Below are positions 1-8,302 of a stretch of 64,000 nucleotides of DNA, in pieces. The notes below the pieces were generated by a model. It saw only the letters and a list, made by a program, of their open reading frames with translations, searched no databases and had not been told where the DNA came from. Origin of the DNA: Agaribacterium haliotis (lineage in GTDB: Bacteria; Pseudomonadota; Gammaproteobacteria; Pseudomonadales; Cellvibrionaceae); the NCBI RefSeq assembly GCF_002312815.1, contig NZ_NKQJ01000002.1, positions 287,527 through 351,526 of the forward strand. The letters run 5' to 3'. The position numbers and the translations under genes are program-made. Within the stretch, counting starts at the first letter, position 1; every line of letters begins with the position of its first letter.

Positions 1-294
1 ATCGATGACAGTATTCAGCAGTTACATCCGCACTATTACAAAAGCGCAATTATTGAAACCCTGCTGGCCTTTACCCGCTTCTGTGAAAAATATGCAAATG
101 TACAATTTGACGAGGGTTTAAATTTAAGTGAACTGCTCGAAAACGCGGCACATAACTTCTGTTCACTTGAACGCCAGCGCTCACCAGCGGCTCGCGATGT
201 GGACATGCTCTTGCAGGAGTGTCCGGATGTGGTTCAGTACTATTTAGAAAAAGCCCTGCAGCAACTCGCTGAAGCCAATCTTGAAAGTGCTTGA
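1..294 (+). CDS. C-terminal end of an unrecognised protein (truncated by window start)
   Basis: Frame 1 is open from the first base to a TGA at 292-294, giving the last 97 residues of a protein whose start lies outside the window. The peptide is helical-looking and rich in Leu, Glu and Gln, with no signal peptide, membrane segment or motif that I recognise. The codon pattern resembles the neighbouring genes and the frame stays open to the edge, so I take it as real. It ends 26 bases before the convergent end of hdfR. I cannot assign a function. Confidence 0.6.
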   Translation: MDDSIQQLHPHYYKSAIIETLLAFTRFCEKYANVQFDEGLNLSELLENAAHNFCSLERQRSPAARDVDMLLQECPDVVQYYLEKALQQLAEANLESA

Positions 295-319
295 TCAAGA
301 TGGTGCCAGCTGCTTTTCA

Positions 320-1183
320 TTAGCGCCTAGTCGCCGCGAGGCTTAAGTTTTCAATAAAATGAATCACCGGCCCCAGAGCCGGTGATTTATCTGCACCCTT
401 GGCATAAACCAAGTGCACAGCCTGGTTGCTCTGTATCACATCTTCAACTTGAAACAAGCGCCGATCGAGCAGGTGCTGCTCAACCATAGTCTTGGGTAAA
501 AACGCCGCGCCGCGATGATTCAAAATAAATTCCAGGGCGATATGGCTCTGCCCCGTATGCAGCACCGGCGCAACCGGCTCTGGAAAAAGCCTGGCCTGCT
601 GGAAATTAAACGCCGTGCCCCAGTCGACAAATACCTGCCCCAATGCCGGTACATCTTGCAAACGCACACCGCGGCTATTGCTCACCATTATCAGCTGCAA
701 CTCACCTATCTTACGCGCTTCAATATCGAGACTGCTCGGCGCATCAAGCACAGTGAAAACATCCAAGCGCCCCCCGAGTAAGGAGCGAATCAGATGCTGG
801 GGTTTATTAATCTCCGTGCGCATATACAGCTTGGGAAAACGCTGAGCCAGCTGTGGTAACAGGGCCTGTAAAAAGGTATCCCACAAGTTTGACGTGCCAC
901 CTAGCGCAAGTTGCATATTCTTTTTGCTCGGCACACCGACTTCCTGCACCGCCAGTTGCCACGTGGCAAGCATGTTTTCGGCGTGGCTCAACAGGCGCTC
1001 ACCGGCTGGCGTCAGTAAAATATTGTTGCGCTTGCGGGTGAACAGAGGCACGCCGAGCGCCTCTTCCAACAGTTTAATGCGGGAGCTCACCGCACTTTGG
1101 GTGAGAAAGAGATTCTCGGCAGCGTGGCCAAAATGGCGTGTTTTAGCCACCTCAAGAAAGGTGCGTAATAACTCAGTATTCAT
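320..1183 (-). CDS. hdfR: LysR-family transcriptional regulator, HdfR-like
   Basis: A DNA-binding transcription factor of 287 residues. Residues 1-60 form the winged helix-turn-helix of LysR proteins (TFLEVAKTRHFGHAAENL, then LTQSAVSSRIKLLEE), and the rest is the co-inducer-binding domain. The N-terminus closely resembles enterobacterial HdfR, known there as a repressor of flhDC and a regulator of glutamate synthase genes. An upstream in-frame codon at 1201 exists, but the ATG at 1183 follows a GGGGG ribosome-binding stretch and gives the usual family start MNTELL. It is divergent from maoP, the same arrangement as hdfR-yifE/maoP in E. coli. The targets here are unknown, because flagellar genes are not in the window. 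Confidence 0.85.
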   Translation of the reverse strand: MNTELLRTFLEVAKTRHFGHAAENLFLTQSAVSSRIKLLEEALGVPLFTRKRNNILLTPAGERLLSHAENMLATWQLAVQEVGVPSKKNMQLALGGTSNLWDTFLQALLPQLAQRFPKLYMRTEINKPQHLIRSLLGGRLDVFTVLDAPSSLDIEARKIGELQLIMVSNSRGVRLQDVPALGQVFVDWGTAFNFQQARLFPEPVAPVLHTGQSHIALEFILNHRGAAFLPKTMVEQHLLDRRLFQVEDVIQSNQAVHLVYAKGADKSPALGPVIHFIENLSLAATRR

Positions 1184-1234
1184 ACCCCCATTTTCAATCA
1201 AAATTTTCTATCGTCAACCACAAAAACTCTTTGT

Positions 1235-1263
1235 TTTACACCCCAATAGTGCTTCAAGATAAT
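1235..1263 (+). promoter_or_regulatory. Sigma-70-like promoter for maoP
   Basis: TTTACA at 1235-1240 and GATAAT at 1258-1263 are separated by exactly 17 bases, close to the sigma-70 consensus. It lies in the hdfR-maoP divergent region, about 40 bases before the maoP ATG, and would transcribe maoP and the two genes behind it. This is a visual match only. Confidence 0.55.
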
Positions 1264-1304
1264 CGCGCCTATTGTTCACCCAACGATTGAGTATATTTAT
1301 CGAT

Positions 1305-1670
1305 ATGTCCAATCCAGCCTCATTTCACAGTAGCAGAAAGTTCTACGCAAACGACCACTACCCCTACGGACTGGCCCGCAGCGGCGACTACAACAGTAAA
1401 CAAAGCGCATTGCTCGAAAACTGCGGTCAAGCTTACGCCGAGCTCAGTAGCGGTAAGCGCAAACCGGTAAATGATGAAGAACAGCGCTTTGTACTCGTCT
1501 GCAAAGGCGAACTGTGCGCTGAAAGCGAACACGAACTGGCCTGGCTGCGCTTTTGCCAAAAGACCGATACCCGCCTGTCTATATCTGCCTTTGGCAGCCA
1601 AGGCAAACAACAAGCGCCCAGCAATTCAGATAACGACGGCGAAACCGCCCTGGACCTAGAAGAACTGTAA
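1305..1670 (+). CDS. maoP: MaoP (YifE, DUF413) macrodomain Ori protein
   Basis: A 121-residue protein with the DUF413 pattern: an N-terminal FYANDHYPYGLARSGDY segment and then a GKRKPVNDEEQRFV segment, which match E. coli YifE/MaoP almost block for block. In E. coli, MaoP acts with the maoS site to organise the Ori macrodomain. The C-terminal tail is acidic and low-complexity. I chose the ATG at 1305; a TTG at 1272 would add 11 residues that do not look conserved. The divergent hdfR supports the assignment. The stop codon is one base before the ATG of the ATP-grasp gene, so the three + strand genes are probably cotranscribed. I did not identify a maoS-like site. Confidence 0.85.
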   Translation: MSNPASFHSSRKFYANDHYPYGLARSGDYNSKQSALLENCGQAYAELSSGKRKPVNDEEQRFVLVCKGELCAESEHELAWLRFCQKTDTRLSISAFGSQGKQQAPSNSDNDGETALDLEEL

Positions 1671-1671
1671 G

Positions 1672-2706
1672 ATGAAAATTTGTTTTTTAATGTACCCGTG
1701 GGATCGTATCGATGCCGAAAACGATTCCACCTTGCGCCTGATTCACGAAGCGGCCAGCCGCTCAATGACCGTCGCGCTAACCACACCAAACAATCTATCA
1801 ATCCGCGACAGCGTGCCGTACGCCTTTTGCAATGTGTTAAAAAAAGGCGACAAGGTCAGTGCCAGCGTTCCAAACTTCTATAAAAATGCGAGCTTTAAGC
1901 GCTGCAAGCTGCCGCTCGCCGGCTTTGACGCGATTGTTATGCGTGCAAACCCGCCGCTGGACACAACAGCATTAAACTTTCTCGATTCGGTGCGCAATGA
2001 CGTTTTTATCATGAACGACATTGACGGCTTGCGCATCGCCAACAACAAACTTTACCCCGCGTCATTCAGCGGTGAGGCCGCTCGCTTTATACCGGCCACT
2101 CACGTGAGTAAAAGCCAGGACTACCTTGAGCAAGTTTTTGATGAAAGCGACAGCCCGAAGATGATTATGAAACCTCTGAACGGTTTTGGCGGCCAGGGTG
2201 TGATTGTTATTGAAAAAAGCGCACAACAGAACTTCCGCTCTTTGCTTGAATTTTATATCGGTAGTGATCAGGGCAACTATGTCATCCTGCAAGATTATAT
2301 TGAAGGTGCAGACCAAGGTGATGTACGTGTTTTGATGTTAAACGGCGAACCCATAGGCGCAATGCGCCGCGTCCCCAGCTCTAAGGATATACGTTCAAAC
2401 ATCAGCGCTGGCGGCAAAGAGGTAAAGCACAGCCTGAGCCGAGAAGAAAAAGCCCTGTGTAAAGCACTCGGCCCGCAACTGGTACGCGACGGACTGTACC
2501 TTGCTGGGCTCGACATAATCAACGGCAAGTTAATTGAGGTAAATGTCCTCAGCCCTGGCGGCATTACCCGCATCAATAAATTAAATCGCTGTAAGTTACA
2601 AAAACAAATTATGGATTTTATTGAGAACGTCGTTTCCGCGCGCGATCTCGTAATTGAGCGAAAGAATGCCTTCCGCAAGGCCATCGAAGATGCAGAAACT
2701 CTCTGA
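1672..2706 (+). CDS. ATP-grasp ligase, glutathione synthetase-like
   Basis: A 344-residue cytosolic ATP-grasp enzyme resembling bacterial glutathione synthetase. An N-terminal pre-ATP-grasp domain (about 1-120) is followed by the ATP-binding fold: Lys167 in MKPLNGFGGQGV with a Gly-rich loop at 171-177, DVRV near 217-220, and a C-terminal metal-binding strand LIEVNVLSPGG near 287-297. Family members form amide bonds through an acyl-phosphate. It starts one base after maoP and its end overlaps the next gene by 17 bases. Members paired with QEGLA-family proteins need not make glutathione, and no gshA is nearby, so I leave the substrate open and give no gshB symbol. Confidence 0.8.
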   Translation: MKICFLMYPWDRIDAENDSTLRLIHEAASRSMTVALTTPNNLSIRDSVPYAFCNVLKKGDKVSASVPNFYKNASFKRCKLPLAGFDAIVMRANPPLDTTALNFLDSVRNDVFIMNDIDGLRIANNKLYPASFSGEAARFIPATHVSKSQDYLEQVFDESDSPKMIMKPLNGFGGQGVIVIEKSAQQNFRSLLEFYIGSDQGNYVILQDYIEGADQGDVRVLMLNGEPIGAMRRVPSSKDIRSNISAGGKEVKHSLSREEKALCKALGPQLVRDGLYLAGLDIINGKLIEVNVLSPGGITRINKLNRCKLQKQIMDFIENVVSARDLVIERKNAFRKAIEDAETL

Positions 2707-4690
2707 ACAAAAAATTATTGAGCTGATTCACGCCGGTCAGTGTTTTGAATGTGAAAGTAGCGATTCGGGCTTTAGTTTAAAAATTGAAAGTTGGGCACCG
2801 AGCTTGTGCACAGCGTTAAATTCCGGGCACAAGCTGCGCGGCAAACTTCACCCCCTGTGCGCGGCAAGTGAAGAATTGCGCCTGAAAAGCGAAGCACCGT
2901 ACAGCGATCAGCTTATTCAAGCCATGCCTATTACCCTGATCGCTCAGGACTCTCACCTAGAGTACGACCTCAGCCGACCGCTTTCCAACTGCATCCACAA
3001 TGAAATAAACGGCAAAAAGCTCTGGCACAAACGCCTACCGCCAAAAGAGCGAGGCATCAGCGTAGATAAACACCGAGCATTTTATCGCATACTCGATATT
3101 CTGATTAGCGAACTTGAGCGCCGTTTTGGCGCACTGGTTATATTTGATATCAATGCGTACCCAAACGATAGCGGCACTGCAAATGACGCGAGCTTTAAAC
3201 TGTTAAGCGAACATATTAACAGCGAACGCTGGCCCAAAGCGGTTGATCTGTGTCTGCAATATCTAAGTCGTATTGAGCTGCCCAATTTGCCCGTTAATGT
3301 CGCAGAACAGCACGTACAAGCAAGTAATTATCTTAGTTTGCATGTCAGCAGCCGCTATGAAAACACCCTGGTTCTGCCTCTTGCGATAAAAAAAGTCTTT
3401 ATTGATGAGCTTAGCGGTGAACCCTACCCGCTGGTAATGCAGGCACTGAAGCAGCAAATGAAGGACGCTCTGGTTGAGCTCAGCACTTGGTTTGCAAGGC
3501 GCTTTACCAGTAAGCGCCGAGCGCGCAAAACCGACATGCTAGCGGATGGCATCGAACCTGCGATTATAAAGTTTGATCGCGCGTTGTATCAGCTGGCCAA
3601 AAAGCTCGATACTTTGCACTACATCAACCCGATAAATATTGCCGCAGAAAAAAAACAATTCTTCAAAAAAAATGCGAACTACCAGCCCGACTTCCACTAT
3701 CGCCAATTAGATATTGACCCCTATCGTTTTCGCGAGCAGCTGTATCGTTTACCCATCGACGACTTGCGCGACCCAACCATACAAAACCTCTACCGCGATG
3801 TAATTGAATCGCTGAGCCAGAAAATTGCCATGCTGGTACGCGCGGGTAAACCGGGTTTTGTCTACGAGTCGCTGGCATACTACGGCGAGCCCAGTCTCGC
3901 AGACGAACAGAATGCAGGCTTTTTATTACACGCAAACCAGTTCGATGATAGCGAACAACAAAGAGATATTGACTGCAAAATATTACTAGATCGCTTTAAG
4001 CAGAAGGCCTTAGAGTGGAACATGCAATGCAAAACAGAGATCAGCAACAAGCTTGTCGCCTCCGCCATGGTCAGCAACAGCCGCCGCGCGGTAATTATTT
4101 CTAAAAATATAAAAGTGTCAGAGCTTGAAGCCAATGCCCTGCTACACCACGAGCTCGGCGTGCATATGGCAACAACCTTAAATGCACTGCAACAGCGCTT
4201 AAAAGTATTTTCGCTCGGCCTTCCCGGCAATACCTTAAGCCAAGAGGGCCTGGCCATACTCAATGAATACCAAAGCGGCAATATTAATTTAAAACGCCTG
4301 CAGGGCCTGGGCCTTCGAGTTTTAGCGGTAAAAGCCATGCTCAAGCACGGCGATTTTCGTCACACCTGGGCCTACCTGGTTGAAGAGCAGCGTATGGCAC
4401 ACGACGAAGCCTGGACGCTCGCTGTGAGGGTGCATCGCGGCGGCGGCTTCACCAAGGATTACCTGTATTTAAATGGTGTCAGTCAGGCCCTCGCGCTGCA
4501 CAGTCAGCGCGATATTCGCAACCTCTACGTCGGTAAAACCGGTTTTGCCTACCTGGATGTGATTGATGAGCTGGTTGAACGCCAAGTTGTCAGCGCACCT
4601 ACATACTACCCGGAATTTCTCAAGCAACCGAGCTTAAACAGTGCAGAATTAAACTACCTGATGCGCTGCATTCAGCCAGCTCCGCGTTAG
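2690..4690 (+). CDS. QEGLA-family putative metallopeptidase (TIGR02421/DUF1704, MATCAP-like)
   Basis: A 666-residue protein of the QEGLA family, often annotated as flavohemoglobin expression-modulating. It carries a zinc-protease-type HExxxH motif (H487, E488, H492 in LHHELGVH) and, 26 residues on, the family motif QEGLA at 518-522 followed by a conserved Glu in LNEYQ. Eukaryotic DUF1704 relatives (MATCAP/KIAA0895) are reported tyrosine carboxypeptidases, so peptidase activity is a reasonable guess but unproven for bacterial members. I chose the ATG at 2690, preceded by AAGG and overlapping the ATP-grasp gene by 17 bases; a TTG at 2654 is less likely. The tight overlap implies translational coupling and a shared job with the ligase. 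Confidence 0.8.
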   Translation: MQKLSEQKIIELIHAGQCFECESSDSGFSLKIESWAPSLCTALNSGHKLRGKLHPLCAASEELRLKSEAPYSDQLIQAMPITLIAQDSHLEYDLSRPLSNCIHNEINGKKLWHKRLPPKERGISVDKHRAFYRILDILISELERRFGALVIFDINAYPNDSGTANDASFKLLSEHINSERWPKAVDLCLQYLSRIELPNLPVNVAEQHVQASNYLSLHVSSRYENTLVLPLAIKKVFIDELSGEPYPLVMQALKQQMKDALVELSTWFARRFTSKRRARKTDMLADGIEPAIIKFDRALYQLAKKLDTLHYINPINIAAEKKQFFKKNANYQPDFHYRQLDIDPYRFREQLYRLPIDDLRDPTIQNLYRDVIESLSQKIAMLVRAGKPGFVYESLAYYGEPSLADEQNAGFLLHANQFDDSEQQRDIDCKILLDRFKQKALEWNMQCKTEISNKLVASAMVSNSRRAVIISKNIKVSELEANALLHHELGVHMATTLNALQQRLKVFSLGLPGNTLSQEGLAILNEYQSGNINLKRLQGLGLRVLAVKAMLKHGDFRHTWAYLVEEQRMAHDEAWTLAVRVHRGGGFTKDYLYLNGVSQALALHSQRDIRNLYVGKTGFAYLDVIDELVERQVVSAPTYYPEFLKQPSLNSAELNYLMRCIQPAPR

Positions 4691-5343
4691 CGCGAGCTGG
4701 CGTGCTGCTGGTTCACATCGGCAAGCAAAGCCTGCCCTTTAACCAGCCACGCCAAACCAAAACTCAAAAATGCCAGGCATTCCAAATAAAAAATAAATGG
4801 CGTCTGACTGAGGCGATCCTGCATTGTAGGCCAGCAGCCATAAAGCCCGAGCACAACTAAAACCAAAACAATGTTAGCCCCGCACAAGCGATACAGGCGG
4901 TTGCGCCAGCGCTTTTGCCGGCTTATCACTTGCCCGGCATCACTGCGCACAAATAAAACTAAACAAAAAACAGCCAGGCATATCAAAAACACTATTGCCG
5001 CTGCAGCGTGCACAGCGGCGATGGTTTTCTGTAAATCGCTCGCCTCGCCAAGTGGCAAGGTAGGAAAGAGGGCAACAATAATCGCCGAGACGCCGGCAAG
5101 CAGCGATAACAGTCTATCTTGCCAACTGTAACCGTGATAACAGAGCAAAAACACACCGGTACACACATCGATGCCGACAAATACATCCCTCATGCCAGTG
5201 TAATAGTAGTGGCTCATCGACGGCTGCAGGCTCAGGCCAAAAATAAACAAACCACCGAAGTACAGCAGCGCTGGGTGCACGATGGCGATAACACCAATTA
5301 GGCGGCGAAGCCCCAGATAAGAAATGCTCAAATGTCGGTTCAC
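4687..5343 (-). CDS. Integral membrane protein, unknown function
   Basis: A 218-residue hydrophobic protein with about six predicted membrane segments. It has a short N-terminal LGLRRLIG, a HYYYTGMRDVFVG loop after the first hairpin, and repeated hydrophobic stretches to near residue 205. The YYYTGMRDVFVG stretch is reminiscent of DUF998-type membrane proteins, but I cannot name the family with certainty. The 3' end overlaps the QEGLA gene by four bases on the opposite strand. It is divergent from the HtrA-like protease. No catalytic or transport motif is visible. Confidence 0.7.
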   Translation of the reverse strand: MNRHLSISYLGLRRLIGVIAIVHPALLYFGGLFIFGLSLQPSMSHYYYTGMRDVFVGIDVCTGVFLLCYHGYSWQDRLLSLLAGVSAIIVALFPTLPLGEASDLQKTIAAVHAAAAIVFLICLAVFCLVLFVRSDAGQVISRQKRWRNRLYRLCGANIVLVLVVLGLYGCWPTMQDRLSQTPFIFYLECLAFLSFGLAWLVKGQALLADVNQQHASSR

Positions 5344-5372
5344 AGAATCCCCTTTCGACTACGGCTTTAGCA

Positions 5373-5378
5373 TATAAT
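5373..5378 (+). promoter_or_regulatory. Possible -10 element before the HtrA-like protease
   Basis: A perfect TATAAT hexamer in the divergent gap, 73 bases before the protease ATG. No good -35 hexamer is visible at 16-18 bases, so it would be a weak or activator-dependent promoter, if it is one. Confidence 0.3.
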
Positions 5379-5450
5379 CTGCCGCATCATAACAAAGCTT
5401 GCTACAAGCCCTAAGCAGGCTCACCACAACAACTGTGCGAAGGAAAAAAG

Positions 5451-6479
5451 ATGTTCACTCGCTGCACCCTTTTATCGATTTGTTTATTAAGCCTGCTTAG
5501 CACCAACATTTACGCTCGCGACTACAGCCGAGCTTATAAACAGGTTAAAGACACCGTTGTCACTATTCATACTAGCCGCACAAGTGCTGCGCAGACGGTA
5601 AGCGGTAAAGTTGATACCAGTTCATCGAGCCTTGGCTCGGGCGTGCTGGTCGGCAACGGCCATATTCTTACCGCCGCACACGTTGTCCACGCCGAAGACA
5701 AACTCGAAGTTAAACTGACCGACGGGCGCAGCTTTAAAGCTCAGACCATCAGTTCGATTGCACCGGCCGACCTTGCCATTATTCGTTTACTCGACGCGCC
5801 GGATAATTTACAAGTCGCTAAAATTGGCGATTCAGACAAAGCCCAGATTGGCGAAGAGATTATGATTATCGGCGCCCCCTACGGTGTCAGCCAGAGCCTC
5901 AGCATTGGCCACATCAGTGGCCGCCGCCAGCAACAAGGCCCGGCCCATGTATTTGAACTTGAGTTTCTACAAACCGACGCAGCCATTAACAAAGGCAACA
6001 GTGGCGGGCCTATGTTTAATTCGCGCGGCGAAGTGATCGGCATCGTCAGCCACATACTGAGCCAAAGCGGTGGCAGTGAAGGCCTTGGTTTTGCCGGCAG
6101 TATCAATATGGCAAAAACTATTTTCCTCAATAATCCGCCGGTTTGGATGGGCATGGAACAGGTGCCACTTAACGACCTGCTGATGCGTGCACTCAACGTG
6201 CCCTATAAAAACGGTTTATTGGTGCAACACACCGCGCCGAGCGGCCTCGGCGCTAAGCTCGGCATTCAGGGCGGCGAGCTGCCGGCCAATCTCGGCGGCA
6301 TAGAGCTTGTGCTCGGCGGCGATATTGTTATCAGCATCGGCGATCAGCCTGTCAGCATTGATGAAGAGGGCCTGGCTTATATCTGGAATTACCTCAAAAG
6401 CCGCAAAAAGGGCGAGCGCATTGACGTTTCTGTATGGCGCCAGGGCCAGCTGCTCAAACTTAACACCATTGTCGACTGA
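5451..6479 (+). CDS. Trypsin-like serine protease with PDZ domain (S1C, HtrA/Deg-like)
   Basis: A 342-residue secreted serine protease. Residues 1-22 form a Sec signal peptide ending near YA. The S1C catalytic triad is complete: His77 in LTAAHVVH, Asp107 in PADLAII and Ser184 in GNSGGP. One PDZ-like domain follows (about 245-335), so the layout is DegS-like with a single PDZ, although a cleavable leader seems likelier than a membrane anchor. Expected role is periplasmic protein quality control or regulated proteolysis. The ATG at 5451 has a good AAGGA site. The ion channel gene follows after 17 bases. Confidence 0.85.
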   Translation: MFTRCTLLSICLLSLLSTNIYARDYSRAYKQVKDTVVTIHTSRTSAAQTVSGKVDTSSSSLGSGVLVGNGHILTAAHVVHAEDKLEVKLTDGRSFKAQTISSIAPADLAIIRLLDAPDNLQVAKIGDSDKAQIGEEIMIIGAPYGVSQSLSIGHISGRRQQQGPAHVFELEFLQTDAAINKGNSGGPMFNSRGEVIGIVSHILSQSGGSEGLGFAGSINMAKTIFLNNPPVWMGMEQVPLNDLLMRALNVPYKNGLLVQHTAPSGLGAKLGIQGGELPANLGGIELVLGGDIVISIGDQPVSIDEEGLAYIWNYLKSRKKGERIDVSVWRQGQLLKLNTIVD

Positions 6480-6496
6480 TCAACTAGAACTTATAC

Positions 6497-6880
6497 ATGG
6501 ATTTTGCAATATCGTTTATTGAGCTGCTGCTAGCCTTCCTGGCGCTGCTGTCTCCCATACTGCTGCTACTGTCTGTGCTTATTGTCGCTGCGGCATTTGT
6601 GGCAAAGCGCTATGAAAAGTGGAGCCTGTTAAACACCCTTTATTGGGCCGCGATAACCGCCACCACCGTCGGCTACGGCGATATGCGGCCGCTGCACCGG
6701 CCGTCTAGGATTATGGCGGTGCTCATTGCTGTGCTCGGCATTATGTTTACCGGGGTCATCGTTTCGGCAACCGTCAGCGCCGCCACCCACGCACTTGAGA
6801 TCCATACCGACCAAGGCACGATAGAGCGCATAAAAACGCGCTTAAAAGAAAAACAAATGCGAGAAGCCCTGGAAAGGTAA
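6497..6880 (+). CDS. Small two-TM potassium channel subunit
   Basis: A 127-residue inner-membrane protein with the layout of a minimal potassium channel: a first membrane helix (about 5-35), a pore helix and the K+ selectivity filter TTVGYGD at 56-62, a second helix (about 70-92), then a charged cytoplasmic tail. The filter sequence is canonical, so K+ selectivity can be predicted. No RCK/TrkA-N regulatory domain is fused. It lies 17 bases after the protease gene with no clear ribosome-binding site, which suggests cotranscription. Confidence 0.85.
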   Translation: MDFAISFIELLLAFLALLSPILLLLSVLIVAAAFVAKRYEKWSLLNTLYWAAITATTVGYGDMRPLHRPSRIMAVLIAVLGIMFTGVIVSATVSAATHALEIHTDQGTIERIKTRLKEKQMREALER

Positions 6881-6929
6881 GCCCGAAGGCAAAGACAAGC
6901 TATTCAAAAAAACAAACAAGAAAAACCCG

Positions 6930-6967
6930 GCCCGCTCGATAAATAAAATTTGCGGCGGGCCAGCTGA
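6930..6967. terminator. Weak inverted repeat between convergent genes
   Basis: GGCCCGC and GCGGGCC flank an AT-rich loop of about 19 bases between the converging channel and fbp genes. The loop is long and no T-run follows, so this is at best a weak terminator. Confidence 0.25.
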
Positions 6968-7016
6968 AAGCTAAATCAACAGCAACTGCGCGCGGCGGAA
7001 CCGGAATCTCACTCGT

Positions 7017-8063
7017 TTAGACCAGCTCCGCCATCTGCTGTAGGCGGGCTTTTTCCTTCGCTATAAAACCCTCTACATCATCCATCATCGAGCTCGAACC
7101 AACATAAAAAGGCGTTCGCTGGTGTAGCTCCATCGGCTTGATATCGAGTATGCGCGTGCCGCTGCCGTCGCTGGCGCGACCGCCGGCTTGCTCTGCCAGC
7201 CAGGCCATAGGGTTACATTCGTAAAGTAGGCGCAGCTTGCCCATAGGGTGGTTGGCATAACTCGGGTAAAAATAAATACCACCTTTTAATAAATTCCGGT
7301 GGAAATCGGCAACCAGCGAGCCTATATAACGCGAGGTATAGGGCCGGTTTGTCGCCGGATCAAATTCCTGGCAGTGCTTGATATACCGTTTAACACCATC
7401 GTGAAAATGAACGTAGTTGCCCTCATTCACCGAATAAATACGCCCGGTTTTGGGGATCTGCATATTCGCATGGCTGAGATAAAACACGCCAATGCTCGGG
7501 TCAAATGTAAAGCCATTGACACCTTCACCAGTGGTGTAGACCAGCATCGTGCTGGTGCCGAATATAACGTAACCGGCGGCGACCTGCGCCGTGCCCGGCT
7601 GCAGAAAGTCCTCCAACTGCACCGGGCCATCGTGAGGGGATTTGCGCCGATAAATAGAAAATATAGTGCCAACCGCAACGTTGACATCAATATTTGACGA
7701 GCCGTCAATCGGGTCGATTAACACCACATATTTACTGCCGTGGTTTATGTCCTGATCAAACGAAACATAACTCTCCTCTTCTTCAGAGGCTATGCCACAG
7801 ACCAAACCGCGCGCGGCCAGAGCGGCCTTAAATTTTTCATTGGCATAGACATCCAGCTTCTGCTGTTGTTCGCCCTGAATATTCTCCTGGCCAATAGCAC
7901 CGGTAATGTCAGCAATGCCCGCTTTGTTAATTTCACGATGAACCAGCTTCGACGCCAGCCTAATCGCACCAAAAATCTGGCTTAAGTCGCCCGTTGCATC
8001 ACTGTGTTTGTGCTGCTGCTGGATGACAAATTCGCCAAGGGTGATCAGTTCTTTCATATCCAT
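7017..8063 (-). CDS. fbp: Fructose-1,6-bisphosphatase class I
   Basis: Hydrolyses fructose 1,6-bisphosphate to fructose 6-phosphate in gluconeogenesis. The 348-residue protein carries the class I metal and substrate signature [10 protein letters not shown] at 117-126, an acidic EEEES stretch near 94-98 and the C-terminal [12 protein letters not shown] block with the catalytic region. Two starts are possible: the ATG at 8063 sits directly against the purine-rich GAGAG, while the ATG at 8057 has it at a better distance and would give 346 residues. It is monocistronic and convergent with the channel gene. A TTGACC-GA-GGTCAA palindrome lies upstream. Confidence 0.95.
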   Translation of the reverse strand: MDMKELITLGEFVIQQQHKHSDATGDLSQIFGAIRLASKLVHREINKAGIADITGAIGQENIQGEQQQKLDVYANEKFKAALAARGLVCGIASEEEESYVSFDQDINHGSKYVVLIDPIDGSSNIDVNVAVGTIFSIYRRKSPHDGPVQLEDFLQPGTAQVAAGYVIFGTSTMLVYTTGEGVNGFTFDPSIGVFYLSHANMQIPKTGRIYSVNEGNYVHFHDGVKRYIKHCQEFDPATNRPYTSRYIGSLVADFHRNLLKGGIYFYPSYANHPMGKLRLLYECNPMAWLAEQAGGRASDGSGTRILDIKPMELHQRTPFYVGSSSMMDDVEGFIAKEKARLQQMAELV

Positions 8064-8174
8064 CTCTCGTAGTGCTTCAAACTCCAGAGTAAAAACATCC
8101 CTGCCAAATACGCTGTGGCAACAAGACTGGGGCTGGAGTTTCAGCTTACGTTATCTCGACAATGCATGAAAGGC

Positions 8175-8188
8175 TTGACCGAGGTCAA
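8175..8188. promoter_or_regulatory. 6-2-6 palindrome upstream of fbp
   Basis: TTGACCGAGGTCAA is a perfect inverted repeat of TTGACC around two bases, about 115 bases upstream of fbp in the 239-bp gap between fbp and recQ. Read on the minus strand, TTGACC also resembles a -35 hexamer, though no convincing -10 follows. It could be a repressor site; the binding protein is unknown. I see nothing else in this gap. Confidence 0.3.
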
Positions 8189-8302
8189 ATTGAAGCAAGC
8201 AGTTATTACTTTCAGGATGAAGCAGCTAAGATATAGTCAAATATTTAATACTTATTTCAGTGCAATAAAACACGGCAATAAACAAACAGGCTCCGGGCTG
8301 GC

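Noticed and set aside
1672..2706. Calling the ATP-grasp gene gshB
   Set aside because: The fold and motifs match, but the operon partner and absence of gshA nearby leave the substrate unproven.
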